Assembly: GCA_003164305.1 (NCBI GenBank)
Contig: PLSZ01000085.1
Coordinates: 26,325 to 39,006 of the forward strand
DNA length: 12,682 nucleotides
Source: Acetobacteraceae bacterium
Lineage (GTDB): Bacteria; Pseudomonadota; Alphaproteobacteria; Acetobacterales; Acetobacteraceae
Direction of reading: 5' to 3'
Made by a program: the position numbers and the translations under genes
Shown here: positions 7,421 through 12,682 of the stretch, in pieces
How positions within the stretch are numbered: position 1 is the stretch's first letter
Layout of the letters: each line of letters opens with the position of its first letter
Notes under the pieces: generated by a model
The model's input: the letters and a program-made list of their open reading frames with translations, nothing else
Told to the model about the DNA's origin: nothing
Databases searched by the model: none

Positions 7421-7489
7421 TTATCACTAAGACACTAAGGCACTAAGTTCTTACCTATTAAACTTGGTGCCTTAGTGTCTTAGTGGTAA
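7421..7489. repeat. 29-bp near-perfect inverted repeat built of 8-nt CACTAAG units
   Basis: The left arm (7421-7449) and right arm (7461-7489) are reverse complements at 27 of 29 positions around an 11-base loop (7450-7460). Both mismatches become G-U wobbles in plus-strand RNA, so that transcript can form an uninterrupted 29-pair stem, while the minus-strand RNA would carry two A-C mismatches. Each arm consists of three tandem units with 8-base period (CACTAAGA, CACTAAGG, CACTAAGT; one unit varies in the right arm as CTTGGTG). No T-tract follows on either side. It sits between the convergent LLM and ThDP-enzyme genes, so it could protect or end transcripts. It resembles 'ctaagacactaag' intergenic repeats that I recall from several unrelated bacteria. 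It is much more AT-rich than its surroundings. Confidence 0.8.
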
Positions 7490-7530
7490 AACTGTCGGGC
7501 TTTCCCGCGGCACGACGTCGAAGGGGCGCT

Positions 7531-8112
7531 TCACCCCACATTCAGCGCGCCTCTTAAATCCCGTACAACCTTATCCGCGCTCCGCTTCCGCCAGCGCACG
7601 CGTTGTCCGATCGGCGTATTCTCCACCTCCGGCCAAACCTTCAACGCCACGAACACCGGCCCCGGCGCGCCCAGAATGCCTGGCAACGCCGAACCAAAGG
7701 CCTCCAACTCGGAAAAGTTGAACGTCCGATTATAGCCCGCCCCGCGCGCGATCATCGCGTAGTCGACATGTTTCGCGTTCGGCACCGGCTGTCCGCCCGT
7801 CGTCGCGTAAACCTCATTGTCCAGAATAAAATGATAAAAATTCGCCGGTGCCTGCTCCGCGATGGTCGCCAATTGTCCCATGCTCATCAGAATATCGCCT
7901 TCCGAATCGAACAGGATCACTCGCTTCTCCGGCCGGGCCAGCGCCAGCCCCAGGCCAAACCCCGAATGCCCGCCCATCGCCGGATCGCCCAAAGGAAGGT
8001 CCAAGGGCGTGTTGGACAATTCAATCCAATGCTTCCCGCCGCGCCCGGAAATCACGATCGAATCGCCCCGGTACTGAGCGACAACTTTCAGCAAATCCGC
8101 TGTGTGCATCAT
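7531..8112 (-). CDS. ThDP-dependent 2-oxoacid decarboxylase, beta (ThDP-binding) subunit
   Basis: A 193-residue protein that carries only the C-terminal, diphosphate-binding half of a ThDP enzyme. It resembles the beta subunit of sulfopyruvate decarboxylase (ComE) or the C-terminus of phosphonopyruvate decarboxylase. GDPAMGGHSGFGLGLALA (42-59) precedes the metal/ThDP motif: Gly72-Asp73 in SEGDILMSMGQLATI, then 24 residues on to Asp98-Asn99 in FILDNEVYATTGGQ. The usual GDG reads GDI here. Such enzymes decarboxylate a 3-substituted pyruvate to the aldehyde, for example 3-sulfopyruvate to sulfoacetaldehyde. The real substrate is unknown, and the phosphonate alternative is unsupported because no phosphonate genes are near. 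It starts 12 bases after the alpha-subunit stop, and its AGGAG site overlaps that stop. The two therefore form one operon and presumably a heteromer. The C-terminus is basic (RVRWRKRSADK). Confidence 0.87.
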   Translation of the reverse strand: MMHTADLLKVVAQYRGDSIVISGRGGKHWIELSNTPLDLPLGDPAMGGHSGFGLGLALARPEKRVILFDSEGDILMSMGQLATIAEQAPANFYHFILDNEVYATTGGQPVPNAKHVDYAMIARGAGYNRTFNFSELEAFGSALPGILGAPGPVFVALKVWPEVENTPIGQRVRWRKRSADKVVRDLRGALNVG

Positions 8113-8124
8113 GATGGATCGCTC

Positions 8125-8637
8125 CTACCGGTTGAAGCCGTGATATTCGTCGCCGACCAGCACGACAACCGGCCCCTGCAGCGCCTCGGCTTCCTTGAAC
8201 GCGACAGCGATACGATCCGCGTCAGCATCGTTCTCCACCAGATAAAACGGAATGCCGAACGCCATCAGAAACCGTTCCGTGTACGTCGCGGCGGTGTCGC
8301 TGTTGACCCCGTGCCGCGTGTAGCCGCGATACCCGACCATCAGTACGATCGGCACCTTCAATCCCATCAGCCAGCCGCGAATTGAATCGCCTGATTCCAT
8401 CATGCCGGTGTTTTGGATCAGCATCATCGGCTTCCGCCCGCCCGCGAACAGACCCGCCGCAATCGAGCACGCGTGCCCTTCCCGAGTTACCCCCACCAGC
8501 CGCAAATCCGGATCGGCTTGCATCAGCAGGAACAGCCAGTTCGTCTCACTATCCGGCAGCCATACGACATCGGTGACGCCGTTCTGTTTCATCTGCCGCA
8601 TCACCGTCTCCGGGCTCAGCGCTCCCGCGTCGGCCAT
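8125..8637 (-). CDS. ThDP-dependent 2-oxoacid decarboxylase, alpha (pyrimidine-binding) subunit
   Basis: A 170-residue partner of the following gene that carries only the N-terminal PYR domain of a ThDP enzyme. It resembles sulfopyruvate decarboxylase alpha (ComD). VTREGHACSIAAGLFAGGRKPM (50-71) provides Glu53, the residue that activates the ThDP aminopyrimidine from the neighbouring chain. QNTGMMESGDSIRGWL (75-90) matches the 'QNSG' loop of phosphonopyruvate/sulfopyruvate decarboxylases. The alpha and beta chains together equal one full-length phosphonopyruvate decarboxylase (about 370 residues) with the domains in the usual order. The start is firm: GGAGGAG (minus strand, 8644-8650) lies 6 bases before the ATG. 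A longer frame reaching 8850 is rejected because it runs antisense through the hydrolase gene. It shares a 78-base divergent control region with the MBL-fold gene, which suggests common regulation. Confidence 0.87.
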   Translation of the reverse strand: MADAGALSPETVMRQMKQNGVTDVVWLPDSETNWLFLLMQADPDLRLVGVTREGHACSIAAGLFAGGRKPMMLIQNTGMMESGDSIRGWLMGLKVPIVLMVGYRGYTRHGVNSDTAATYTERFLMAFGIPFYLVENDADADRIAVAFKEAEALQGPVVVLVGDEYHGFNR

Positions 8638-8715
8638 CGCGATCTCCTCCCTCTGGCCGTCACGGCCATCGTCAGTTAACCTCACCTCCTCGCAAAGGGG
8701 AAGGAGACCTGAGCC
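8638..8715. promoter_or_regulatory. Shared divergent control region with a 7-1-7 palindrome
   Basis: These 78 bases separate the decarboxylase operon (leftward) from the MBL-fold gene (rightward). They contain both ribosome binding sites (8644-8650 minus; 8701-8706 plus). At 8654-8668 is a perfect dyad, TGGCCGT-C-ACGGCCA, only 4 bases beyond the leftward site. AGTTAAC at 8674-8680 is the only AT-rich patch, so a -10 element could lie there. The dyad is a candidate operator able to control both directions; no regulator gene is visible in the window. The symmetry is seen directly; the function is inferred. Confidence 0.4.
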
Positions 8716-9585
8716 ATGAGCATGACATTCAAGGCCGGTGACGCGACGATCCATCGGATCATCGAAATGGAGGTCGGCTTCACGCCGGCGCTGGAGTTCC
8801 TGCCGAACCTGACCAAGGACGTGTTGGACGAGAATCGGTCCTGGATGCATCCGGCCGCGCTCGACGCCAACGACAACCTGGTACTTTGCTTCCAGTCATA
8901 TGTCGTGAAGGCCGGCAAGCACAACATTCTGATCGATAGCTGCGTCGGCAACGACAAGGACCGTCCGGCACGTCCGCTGTGGCATAAAAAGAAAGACGAC
9001 GCCTTCATGCGAGGCCTCGCCGCGGCCGGCCTGACCGTCAACGATATCCATTTCGTTTTGTGCACGCATCTTCACGTCGATCATATCGGCTGGAACACGC
9101 GGCTGGAAAACGGCCGCTGGGTACCGACCTTTCCCAACGCCCGCTACATCTTCTCCAAGACGGAGCTCGACTTCTGGCTCGACGAGGCGAAGAAGACCGA
9201 CCTGCCGCAGATCGTCGATAGCGTCATTCCGATCGTGGAAGCGAAGGCATGCGACGTTGTCACCAGCGATCATTCGCTGAACGACCTGATCACTCTGATC
9301 CCGACGCCTGGCCACACCATCGACCACTACGCCGTCACCCTCGGCAAAGGCGGCAAGGACGCGGTCTTCACCGGCGATCTGATCCACACCCCGCTCCAGG
9401 CGCTGCATCCAGAATTGTCGATGCGCGTCGATTACAATCCCGCGCAAGGCGTCGCCTCCCGCACCAGGTTCCTGGAGACGTACTGCGACACCAGCACCTT
9501 GTGCTGCTTCGCGCATTTCCCGTCGCCTTCGAAGGGGTACGTGAAACGCTGGGGCAACGGCTTCAAATGCGACTACGTTAGCTGA
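8716..9585 (+). CDS. Metallo-beta-lactamase-fold hydrolase
   Basis: A 289-residue soluble binuclear metallohydrolase of the glyoxalase-II/lactonase superfamily. The metal ligands are all present: His118, His120, Asp122, His123 (THLHVDHIGW), His200 (PTPGHTIDHY), Asp221 (FTGDLIH) and His267 (CFAHFP). The layout, with a long N-terminal sheet before HxHxDH and the downstream GHTIDHY, resembles 'MBL fold metallo-hydrolase' proteins of the quorum-quenching-lactonase, AttM-like and methyl-parathion-hydrolase side of the family. The exact chemistry (lactone, thioester or phosphotriester hydrolysis) cannot be assigned. No signal peptide is present. The start is backed by AAGGAG 9 bases upstream (8701-8706). 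Its stop lies inside the 3' end of the convergent aminotransferase gene, an 8-base tail-to-tail overlap. Divergence from the ThDP decarboxylase operon hints that it acts on a related product or by-product (inference). Confidence 0.9.
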   Translation: MSMTFKAGDATIHRIIEMEVGFTPALEFLPNLTKDVLDENRSWMHPAALDANDNLVLCFQSYVVKAGKHNILIDSCVGNDKDRPARPLWHKKKDDAFMRGLAAAGLTVNDIHFVLCTHLHVDHIGWNTRLENGRWVPTFPNARYIFSKTELDFWLDEAKKTDLPQIVDSVIPIVEAKACDVVTSDHSLNDLITLIPTPGHTIDHYAVTLGKGGKDAVFTGDLIHTPLQALHPELSMRVDYNPAQGVASRTRFLETYCDTSTLCCFAHFPSPSKGYVKRWGNGFKCDYVS

Positions 9586-10909
9586 CGGAGGCGATCGCGA
9601 CGTCGACCGCCTCCCCCAGGCGGTCGACGATCGTATCGATCTCCGACGCCGTCACGATATAAGGCGGCGCGATGATGTAGTGATCACCGCGCTTGCCATC
9701 GATCGTGCCGCCCATCGGATATCCCGCGAGGCCACGCTTGAACGCCTCCGCCTTCACTCGCTCATTCAATTTCAGCGCCGGATCGAACACCTGTTTCGAG
9801 CCGCGATCGGTGACGAATTCCAAAGCCCAGAACAGCCCGCGACCCCGCACGTCACCAACGTAACGATGATTGCCGAATCGTTCCGTCAATGCGGTTTCCA
9901 GCCGTCCGCCCATCGCACGCACATTGTCCAGCAACCGATCTTCGCGAATTATCCGTTGCACTTCCAGCGCAGCGGCGCAGGCCACCGGATGTGCCTGATA
10001 GGTCTGCCCGTGCAGAAACCCGCCAGAGCCCGACGCCAATGCCTGAACGATACGATCCGTGATCAGAATTCCACCGATCGGCTGATACCCACCGCCCAAT
10101 CCCTTGGCGATGATTTGAATATCCGGAGTAATCCCCTCCTGCTCCCAGGCGTGCATCGAGCCGGTACGGCCCATCCCGCACATCACCTCATCCAGGATCA
10201 GCAACGCGCCGTGCCGATCGCAAATCTCCCGCACACGCTTAAAGTACCCGGGAATCGCCACGACACAGCCGGTCGTCGCGCCAACCACCGGCTCCGCCAG
10301 AAAGGCGGTGACCGTCTCCGGCCCGACGCGTTGAAACTCCGCTTCCAGTTCGTCGCTCAGGCGTTCCAGATACGTCGCGTCCGTCTCTCCGTCCAGTTTA
10401 AACCGGTAGCCGAAACACGGCGACACCAGGCTGTGGGCCTGACTGAGAATCGGCTCGTAATATTCGCGCCGCATCATGTTCCCGCCAGCCGCCAGCGCGC
10501 CCAGTGTGGTCCCATGATACGATTGCCGCCGAGCGATCGTCCGCACGCGGCCCGGCTGTCCAATTTCCAGAAAATACTGCCGCGCCAACTTCAACGCCGC
10601 CTCATTCCCCTCTGACCCCGATGAGCAAAACCACGCCCGCGTCAGCCCGCCCGGCTCATCCGCCAGCAGAATCTCCGCCAGATCTTCCGCCGGTTGATTG
10701 GAGAACGTTCCGGTATGAGCATAGGCCATCGTTGCAGCCTGGCGCGCGATCGCCTCGGCCACGCGCTTATTGCCGTGACCCAGAGCGGCCACCGCGGCCC
10801 CGCCCGAAGCATCGATGATCGCGCGCCCGTCCGCCGTGTGCAGCCAGATCCCCTCGCCGCTGACCGCGACAGGGGGAATGGCGCCGGTGCGATGCAGAAC
10901 CCGGCTCAT
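9578..10909 (-). CDS. Class III (omega-type) aminotransferase, PLP-dependent
   Basis: A 443-residue fold-type I transaminase of normal length for the family. The phosphate-binding loop CSSGSEGNEAALKLARQY (95-112), the stacking and acid residues YHG (131-133), Asp240-Glu241-Val242 (LILDEVMCGMGRTG) and the Schiff-base Lys269 (IIAKGLGGGYQPIGG) are all intact. Thr303 in HGQTYQAHPVACAAAL reaches the phosphate from the other subunit. Such enzymes swap an amino group from a distal amine or amino acid onto pyruvate or 2-oxoglutarate; taurine-, beta-alanine-, GABA- and aryl-alkylamine-using relatives look alike. The chosen ATG (10907-10909) overlaps the stop of the preceding LLM gene by 4 bases (ATGA) and has no clear ribosome binding site, so translation is probably coupled. 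An upstream GTG at 10975 was judged less likely. Its 3' end overlaps the MBL-fold gene by 8 bases and contains a strong dyad (9601-9629). Confidence 0.9.
   Translation of the reverse strand: MSRVLHRTGAIPPVAVSGEGIWLHTADGRAIIDASGGAAVAALGHGNKRVAEAIARQAATMAYAHTGTFSNQPAEDLAEILLADEPGGLTRAWFCSSGSEGNEAALKLARQYFLEIGQPGRVRTIARRQSYHGTTLGALAAGGNMMRREYYEPILSQAHSLVSPCFGYRFKLDGETDATYLERLSDELEAEFQRVGPETVTAFLAEPVVGATTGCVVAIPGYFKRVREICDRHGALLILDEVMCGMGRTGSMHAWEQEGITPDIQIIAKGLGGGYQPIGGILITDRIVQALASGSGGFLHGQTYQAHPVACAAALEVQRIIREDRLLDNVRAMGGRLETALTERFGNHRYVGDVRGRGLFWALEFVTDRGSKQVFDPALKLNERVKAEAFKRGLAGYPMGGTIDGKRGDHYIIAPPYIVTASEIDTIVDRLGEAVDVAIASVS
9601..9629 (+). terminator. 12-bp perfect hairpin just after the MBL gene, inside the aminotransferase gene
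   Basis: CGTCGACCGCCT (9601-9612) and AGGCGGTCGACG (9618-9629) are exact reverse complements around a CCCCC loop. Skipping A9630 as a bulge lets three further bases pair (9598-9600 with 9631-9633). It begins 15 bases after the MBL-fold stop codon, the right place to end or protect that transcript. No T-tract follows, so it is not a textbook intrinsic terminator. On the other strand the same bases encode the aminotransferase C-terminus (around DRLGEAVDVA). Confidence 0.45.
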
Positions 10910-11991
10910 ACGGGCGTCAAATGTTTGATGCGCGGCGCCACCTGCTCGGCCAACATCCGCAGAGACGTTTGCCACGCATTCGGATTGTCCACGTAATCAA
11001 ATCCAAACACCAGCAATCCGCCGAACCCTCCGACATCGTTGTAAACCGCCTCCAACCTGTCAGCCACGGTCTTCGGCGAGCCGATCAGCCAGTTATGCTT
11101 CGCGCAATATTCCGGTGTCACATCGGAGTCCGGCACCGACGGGTCGTGCTTCAGGTATTGCAGAAACCCGAACTGACCTAACAACGGCAGGAAATACTCT
11201 CGCATCATCCGTCCCATCATGCCGCCCACCGACAACTCCCAGGCCTGATCGTCGGTTTCAGCGACGAATACCTCCCGCACCATGCGCCAATCGCTCCGCT
11301 TCGGCACCAGGCCAGAGCGTTTCGCGCCTTCCTCCACCGCCGCCCAATGGGTCGCGACATAAGCCGGATTCAAATTCAAACTCAACGGCATGAACCCGTG
11401 CTCGCCCGCCATCTTCAACGTGTCGGAGTTGGTCGACAACCCCGCCACGCCGATCCGAGGATGTGGCTTCTGCAACGGCTTGATATGCGGTTTCAGGAAC
11501 CCGAACATCAGCTCCGGTTTCGTGACATGCCAGTATTTGCCTTTGAAGTCGAACGAGGGTTCGTCGCTCCACAACCGCAGGATGATATCCAGCGCCTCCC
11601 GCGTCATCTCCCGGTTCTGCCCGGACATGCCGTCAACGCCGAACATCGCCCAATCGCTCGGCAGGCCCGACGCGGCGACACCGAACAGCAGGCGGCCTTC
11701 CGACAAATGATCCAGCATCGCGACGCGGTTCGCCAGTTCCGCCGGGTGATGGTACGGCAACAAAAACCCGCCCGGTCCGATCTTGATTCGCTTTGTTTGC
11801 AGCAACGCCTGAGCGATCAGCAGATCGGGCGCCGGATGCGGTTCCCACGGCGCGGTATGATGCTCGCCAATCCACGCTTCCGTGAAACCGAGCTCATCCA
11901 GCCAGCGCAGCGTTTGCAGATCCCAGTCGTGGCCCGCCTTCAATCCGCGCTCCGGCGGGTGCGACGGCATCGAGAAATAACCCAGTTCCAT
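10906..11991 (-). CDS. LLM-class flavin-dependent monooxygenase (limonene-monooxygenase-like subgroup)
   Basis: A 361-residue luciferase-fold oxygenase. The opening MELGYFSMPSHPPERGLKAG, WIGEHHTAPWEPHPAPDLL (40-58), the flavin-contact segment GPGGFLLPYHHPAELANRVA (72-91) and SEGRLLFGVAASGLPSDW (97-114) match a subgroup often annotated as limonene 1,2-monooxygenase or simply LLM oxidoreductase. The limonene name should not be taken as function. It differs clearly from the two plus-strand LLM proteins, so the three are not a recent duplication. The start is firm: AGGAGA (minus strand, 11998-12003) lies 6 bases before the ATG. It follows the amidohydrolase gene by 18 bases and overlaps the aminotransferase gene by 4, so all three form one operon. 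No dedicated flavin reductase is visible; reduced flavin must come from elsewhere. Confidence 0.9.
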   Translation of the reverse strand: MELGYFSMPSHPPERGLKAGHDWDLQTLRWLDELGFTEAWIGEHHTAPWEPHPAPDLLIAQALLQTKRIKIGPGGFLLPYHHPAELANRVAMLDHLSEGRLLFGVAASGLPSDWAMFGVDGMSGQNREMTREALDIILRLWSDEPSFDFKGKYWHVTKPELMFGFLKPHIKPLQKPHPRIGVAGLSTNSDTLKMAGEHGFMPLSLNLNPAYVATHWAAVEEGAKRSGLVPKRSDWRMVREVFVAETDDQAWELSVGGMMGRMMREYFLPLLGQFGFLQYLKHDPSVPDSDVTPEYCAKHNWLIGSPKTVADRLEAVYNDVGGFGGLLVFGFDYVDNPNAWQTSLRMLAEQVAPRIKHLTPV

Positions 11992-12009
11992 GGCCGTTCT
12001 CCTCTCCGG

Positions 12010-12682
12010 TTAAACGTGCAAAGCGCCAACGTCACCCAGGCGATAAAACCGCGCCGCCGAGCCCGCGAACAGATCCGCCTTTTCCTCCGCCGAGCACCCC
12101 GCGGCGATCCGCTTGTAGGCGTTCCAGCACGACACGTAAGAACACATCCCCTTATCGACCGGAAAGTTACTCTCGAACATGCAACGGTTGGCGCCGAACG
12201 TTTCGATGCACGTTTCCATCACCGGCCGCCACGCGTTGGCCAGTTCGCCCGAGGAAGGCGGCAACACGGCTTCATGGAACGCCACACCGCGAATGCTCAT
12301 CGCCTGCCCACCGAGCTTCAAAAACACGTTGGGACAGGCGGCGAGTTCGCGTAAGCCCTGACGCCAACGAGAGAATGTCTCCGCCAGATCCTCCCCGTGC
12401 GGACCGATCGCGATATAACCGCCGCAATGATTGGCCAGGATCGGCTGCTCGGGAAACGCTCGCGCCAACGCCGCGAGTTCGGGAAGCTGTGGATGATACA
12501 AGGAACTTTCATAAGACAACCCAAACCGGCGCAACCGCGCGATACCCGCCCGGAACGCCGGATCGACCAGCAAACCCGGCTGCGCGGGCGCCGAGGTCTG
12601 CGTGAGAATCGCGGGATCCCAACCGGCACTTTGCCTGATGCCGCGGAAACGGCCCCGACCAGCGGCGACATGCGCCTCCAGC
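12010..12682 (-). CDS. Amidohydrolase-2 family TIM-barrel hydrolase, C-terminal part (5' end outside window)
   Basis: The frame is open to the last base of the window, giving 223 visible residues; the N-terminus with the usual HxH metal motif is missing. Near the edge the protein reads LEAHVAAGRGRFRGIRQSAGWD, typical of this family's mid-barrel arginine segment. LANHCGGY (the His codon is at 12427-12429) fits a barrel ligand, and CMFESNFPVDKGMCSY follows. The usual C-terminal ligand Asp (GSDFP/GTDYP) is Asn here (codon 12166-12168), a substitution I recall in a large 'SNFPVD' subgroup, so its metal use is uncertain. Relatives hydrolyse lactones, amides or decarboxylate aromatic acids. It is the first visible gene of the operon leading to the LLM oxygenase and aminotransferase. 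Any in-frame TTG near 12573 is not a credible start because the upstream residues are conserved-looking. Confidence 0.87.
   Translation of the reverse strand, partial: LEAHVAAGRGRFRGIRQSAGWDPAILTQTSAPAQPGLLVDPAFRAGIARLRRFGLSYESSLYHPQLPELAALARAFPEQPILANHCGGYIAIGPHGEDLAETFSRWRQGLRELAACPNVFLKLGGQAMSIRGVAFHEAVLPPSSGELANAWRPVMETCIETFGANRCMFESNFPVDKGMCSYVSCWNAYKRIAAGCSAEEKADLFAGSAARFYRLGDVGALHV

Noticed and set aside
7421..7489. CRISPR array or standard intrinsic terminator
   Set aside because: Units of 8 bases without spacers rule out CRISPR; the long AT-rich stem lacks a following T-tract on either strand, so I record it as a repeat rather than a terminator.
7526..7536. Short GGGG/CCCC dyad next to the decarboxylase beta stop codon as a terminator
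   Set aside because: Only about four pairs and no T-tract; expected by chance in GC-rich sequence.
8638..8850. Upstream extension of the decarboxylase alpha subunit by about 70 codons
   Set aside because: Runs antisense into the MBL gene; a strong GGAGGAG supports the start at 8637.
9680..10615. 311-codon plus-strand open frame inside the aminotransferase gene
   Set aside because: No motif, composition of an antisense shadow, and the opposite strand has every class III aminotransferase residue intact.
10910..10975. Earlier GTG start for the aminotransferase
   Set aside because: It would overlap the LLM gene by about 70 bases; the ATGA overlap start yields the normal family N-terminus.
11347..12354. 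335-codon plus-strand open frame over the LLM and amidohydrolase genes
   Set aside because: Arg/Gln/His-rich shadow spanning two real genes and their intergenic ribosome binding site.

Overview
The window is GC-rich bacterial chromosomal DNA, dense with genes. Strong purine-rich ribosome binding sites, tightly packed operons on both strands and the mix of catabolic enzymes suggest a proteobacterium, most likely an alphaproteobacterium of the Rhodospirillales/Acetobacteraceae type. That placement is an impression from gene content and composition, not a demonstrated one. I recognise fourteen protein genes, two of them cut by the window edges. I see no tRNA, rRNA, CRISPR array, insertion sequence, transporter or transcription regulator. 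No gene-free stretch is longer than about 150 bases.

Layout. (1) Positions 1-1338, minus strand: a three-gene operon read from right to left, with a small zinc-ribbon protein, a ketopantoate-reductase-family oxidoreductase and the N-terminus of an aldo/keto reductase. (2) About 1403-2851, plus: an integral-membrane GT39-type glycosyltransferase, divergent from (1), with a perfect 8+8 palindrome between them. (3) 2982-4118, minus: a cytoplasmic SGNH/GDSL esterase. (4) 4228-7380, plus: a TauD-family Fe(II)/2-oxoglutarate dioxygenase followed by two unrelated-looking luciferase-like (LLM) flavin/F420 monooxygenases. (5) 7531-8637, minus: a thiamine-diphosphate (ThDP) decarboxylase split into alpha and beta subunits, of the sulfopyruvate/phosphonopyruvate decarboxylase type. 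(6) 8716-9585, plus: a metallo-beta-lactamase-fold hydrolase, divergent from (5) across 78 bases that hold another perfect palindrome. (7) 9578-12682, minus: an amidohydrolase (5' end outside the window), a third LLM monooxygenase and a class III aminotransferase. The last two genes overlap by four bases.

Taken together, 4.2-12.7 kb looks like an accessory catabolic region. It has a C-H/C-S/C-N-cleaving dioxygenase, three LLM oxygenases, a 2-oxoacid decarboxylase, an aminotransferase and two hydrolases. A route through an organosulfonate or a related amino/oxo acid is a plausible reading. TauD, SsuD-like LLM enzymes and a sulfopyruvate-decarboxylase-like pair would fit it, but no substrate can be assigned from sequence alone.

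The non-coding structure is notable. Two convergent junctions carry short-period repeats: four 9-nt units at 2869-2904, and a 29-bp near-perfect stem built of 8-nt units at 7421-7489. The third convergent junction has no spacer at all. There the genes overlap tail to tail, and a 12-bp hairpin sits inside the 3' end of the aminotransferase gene.
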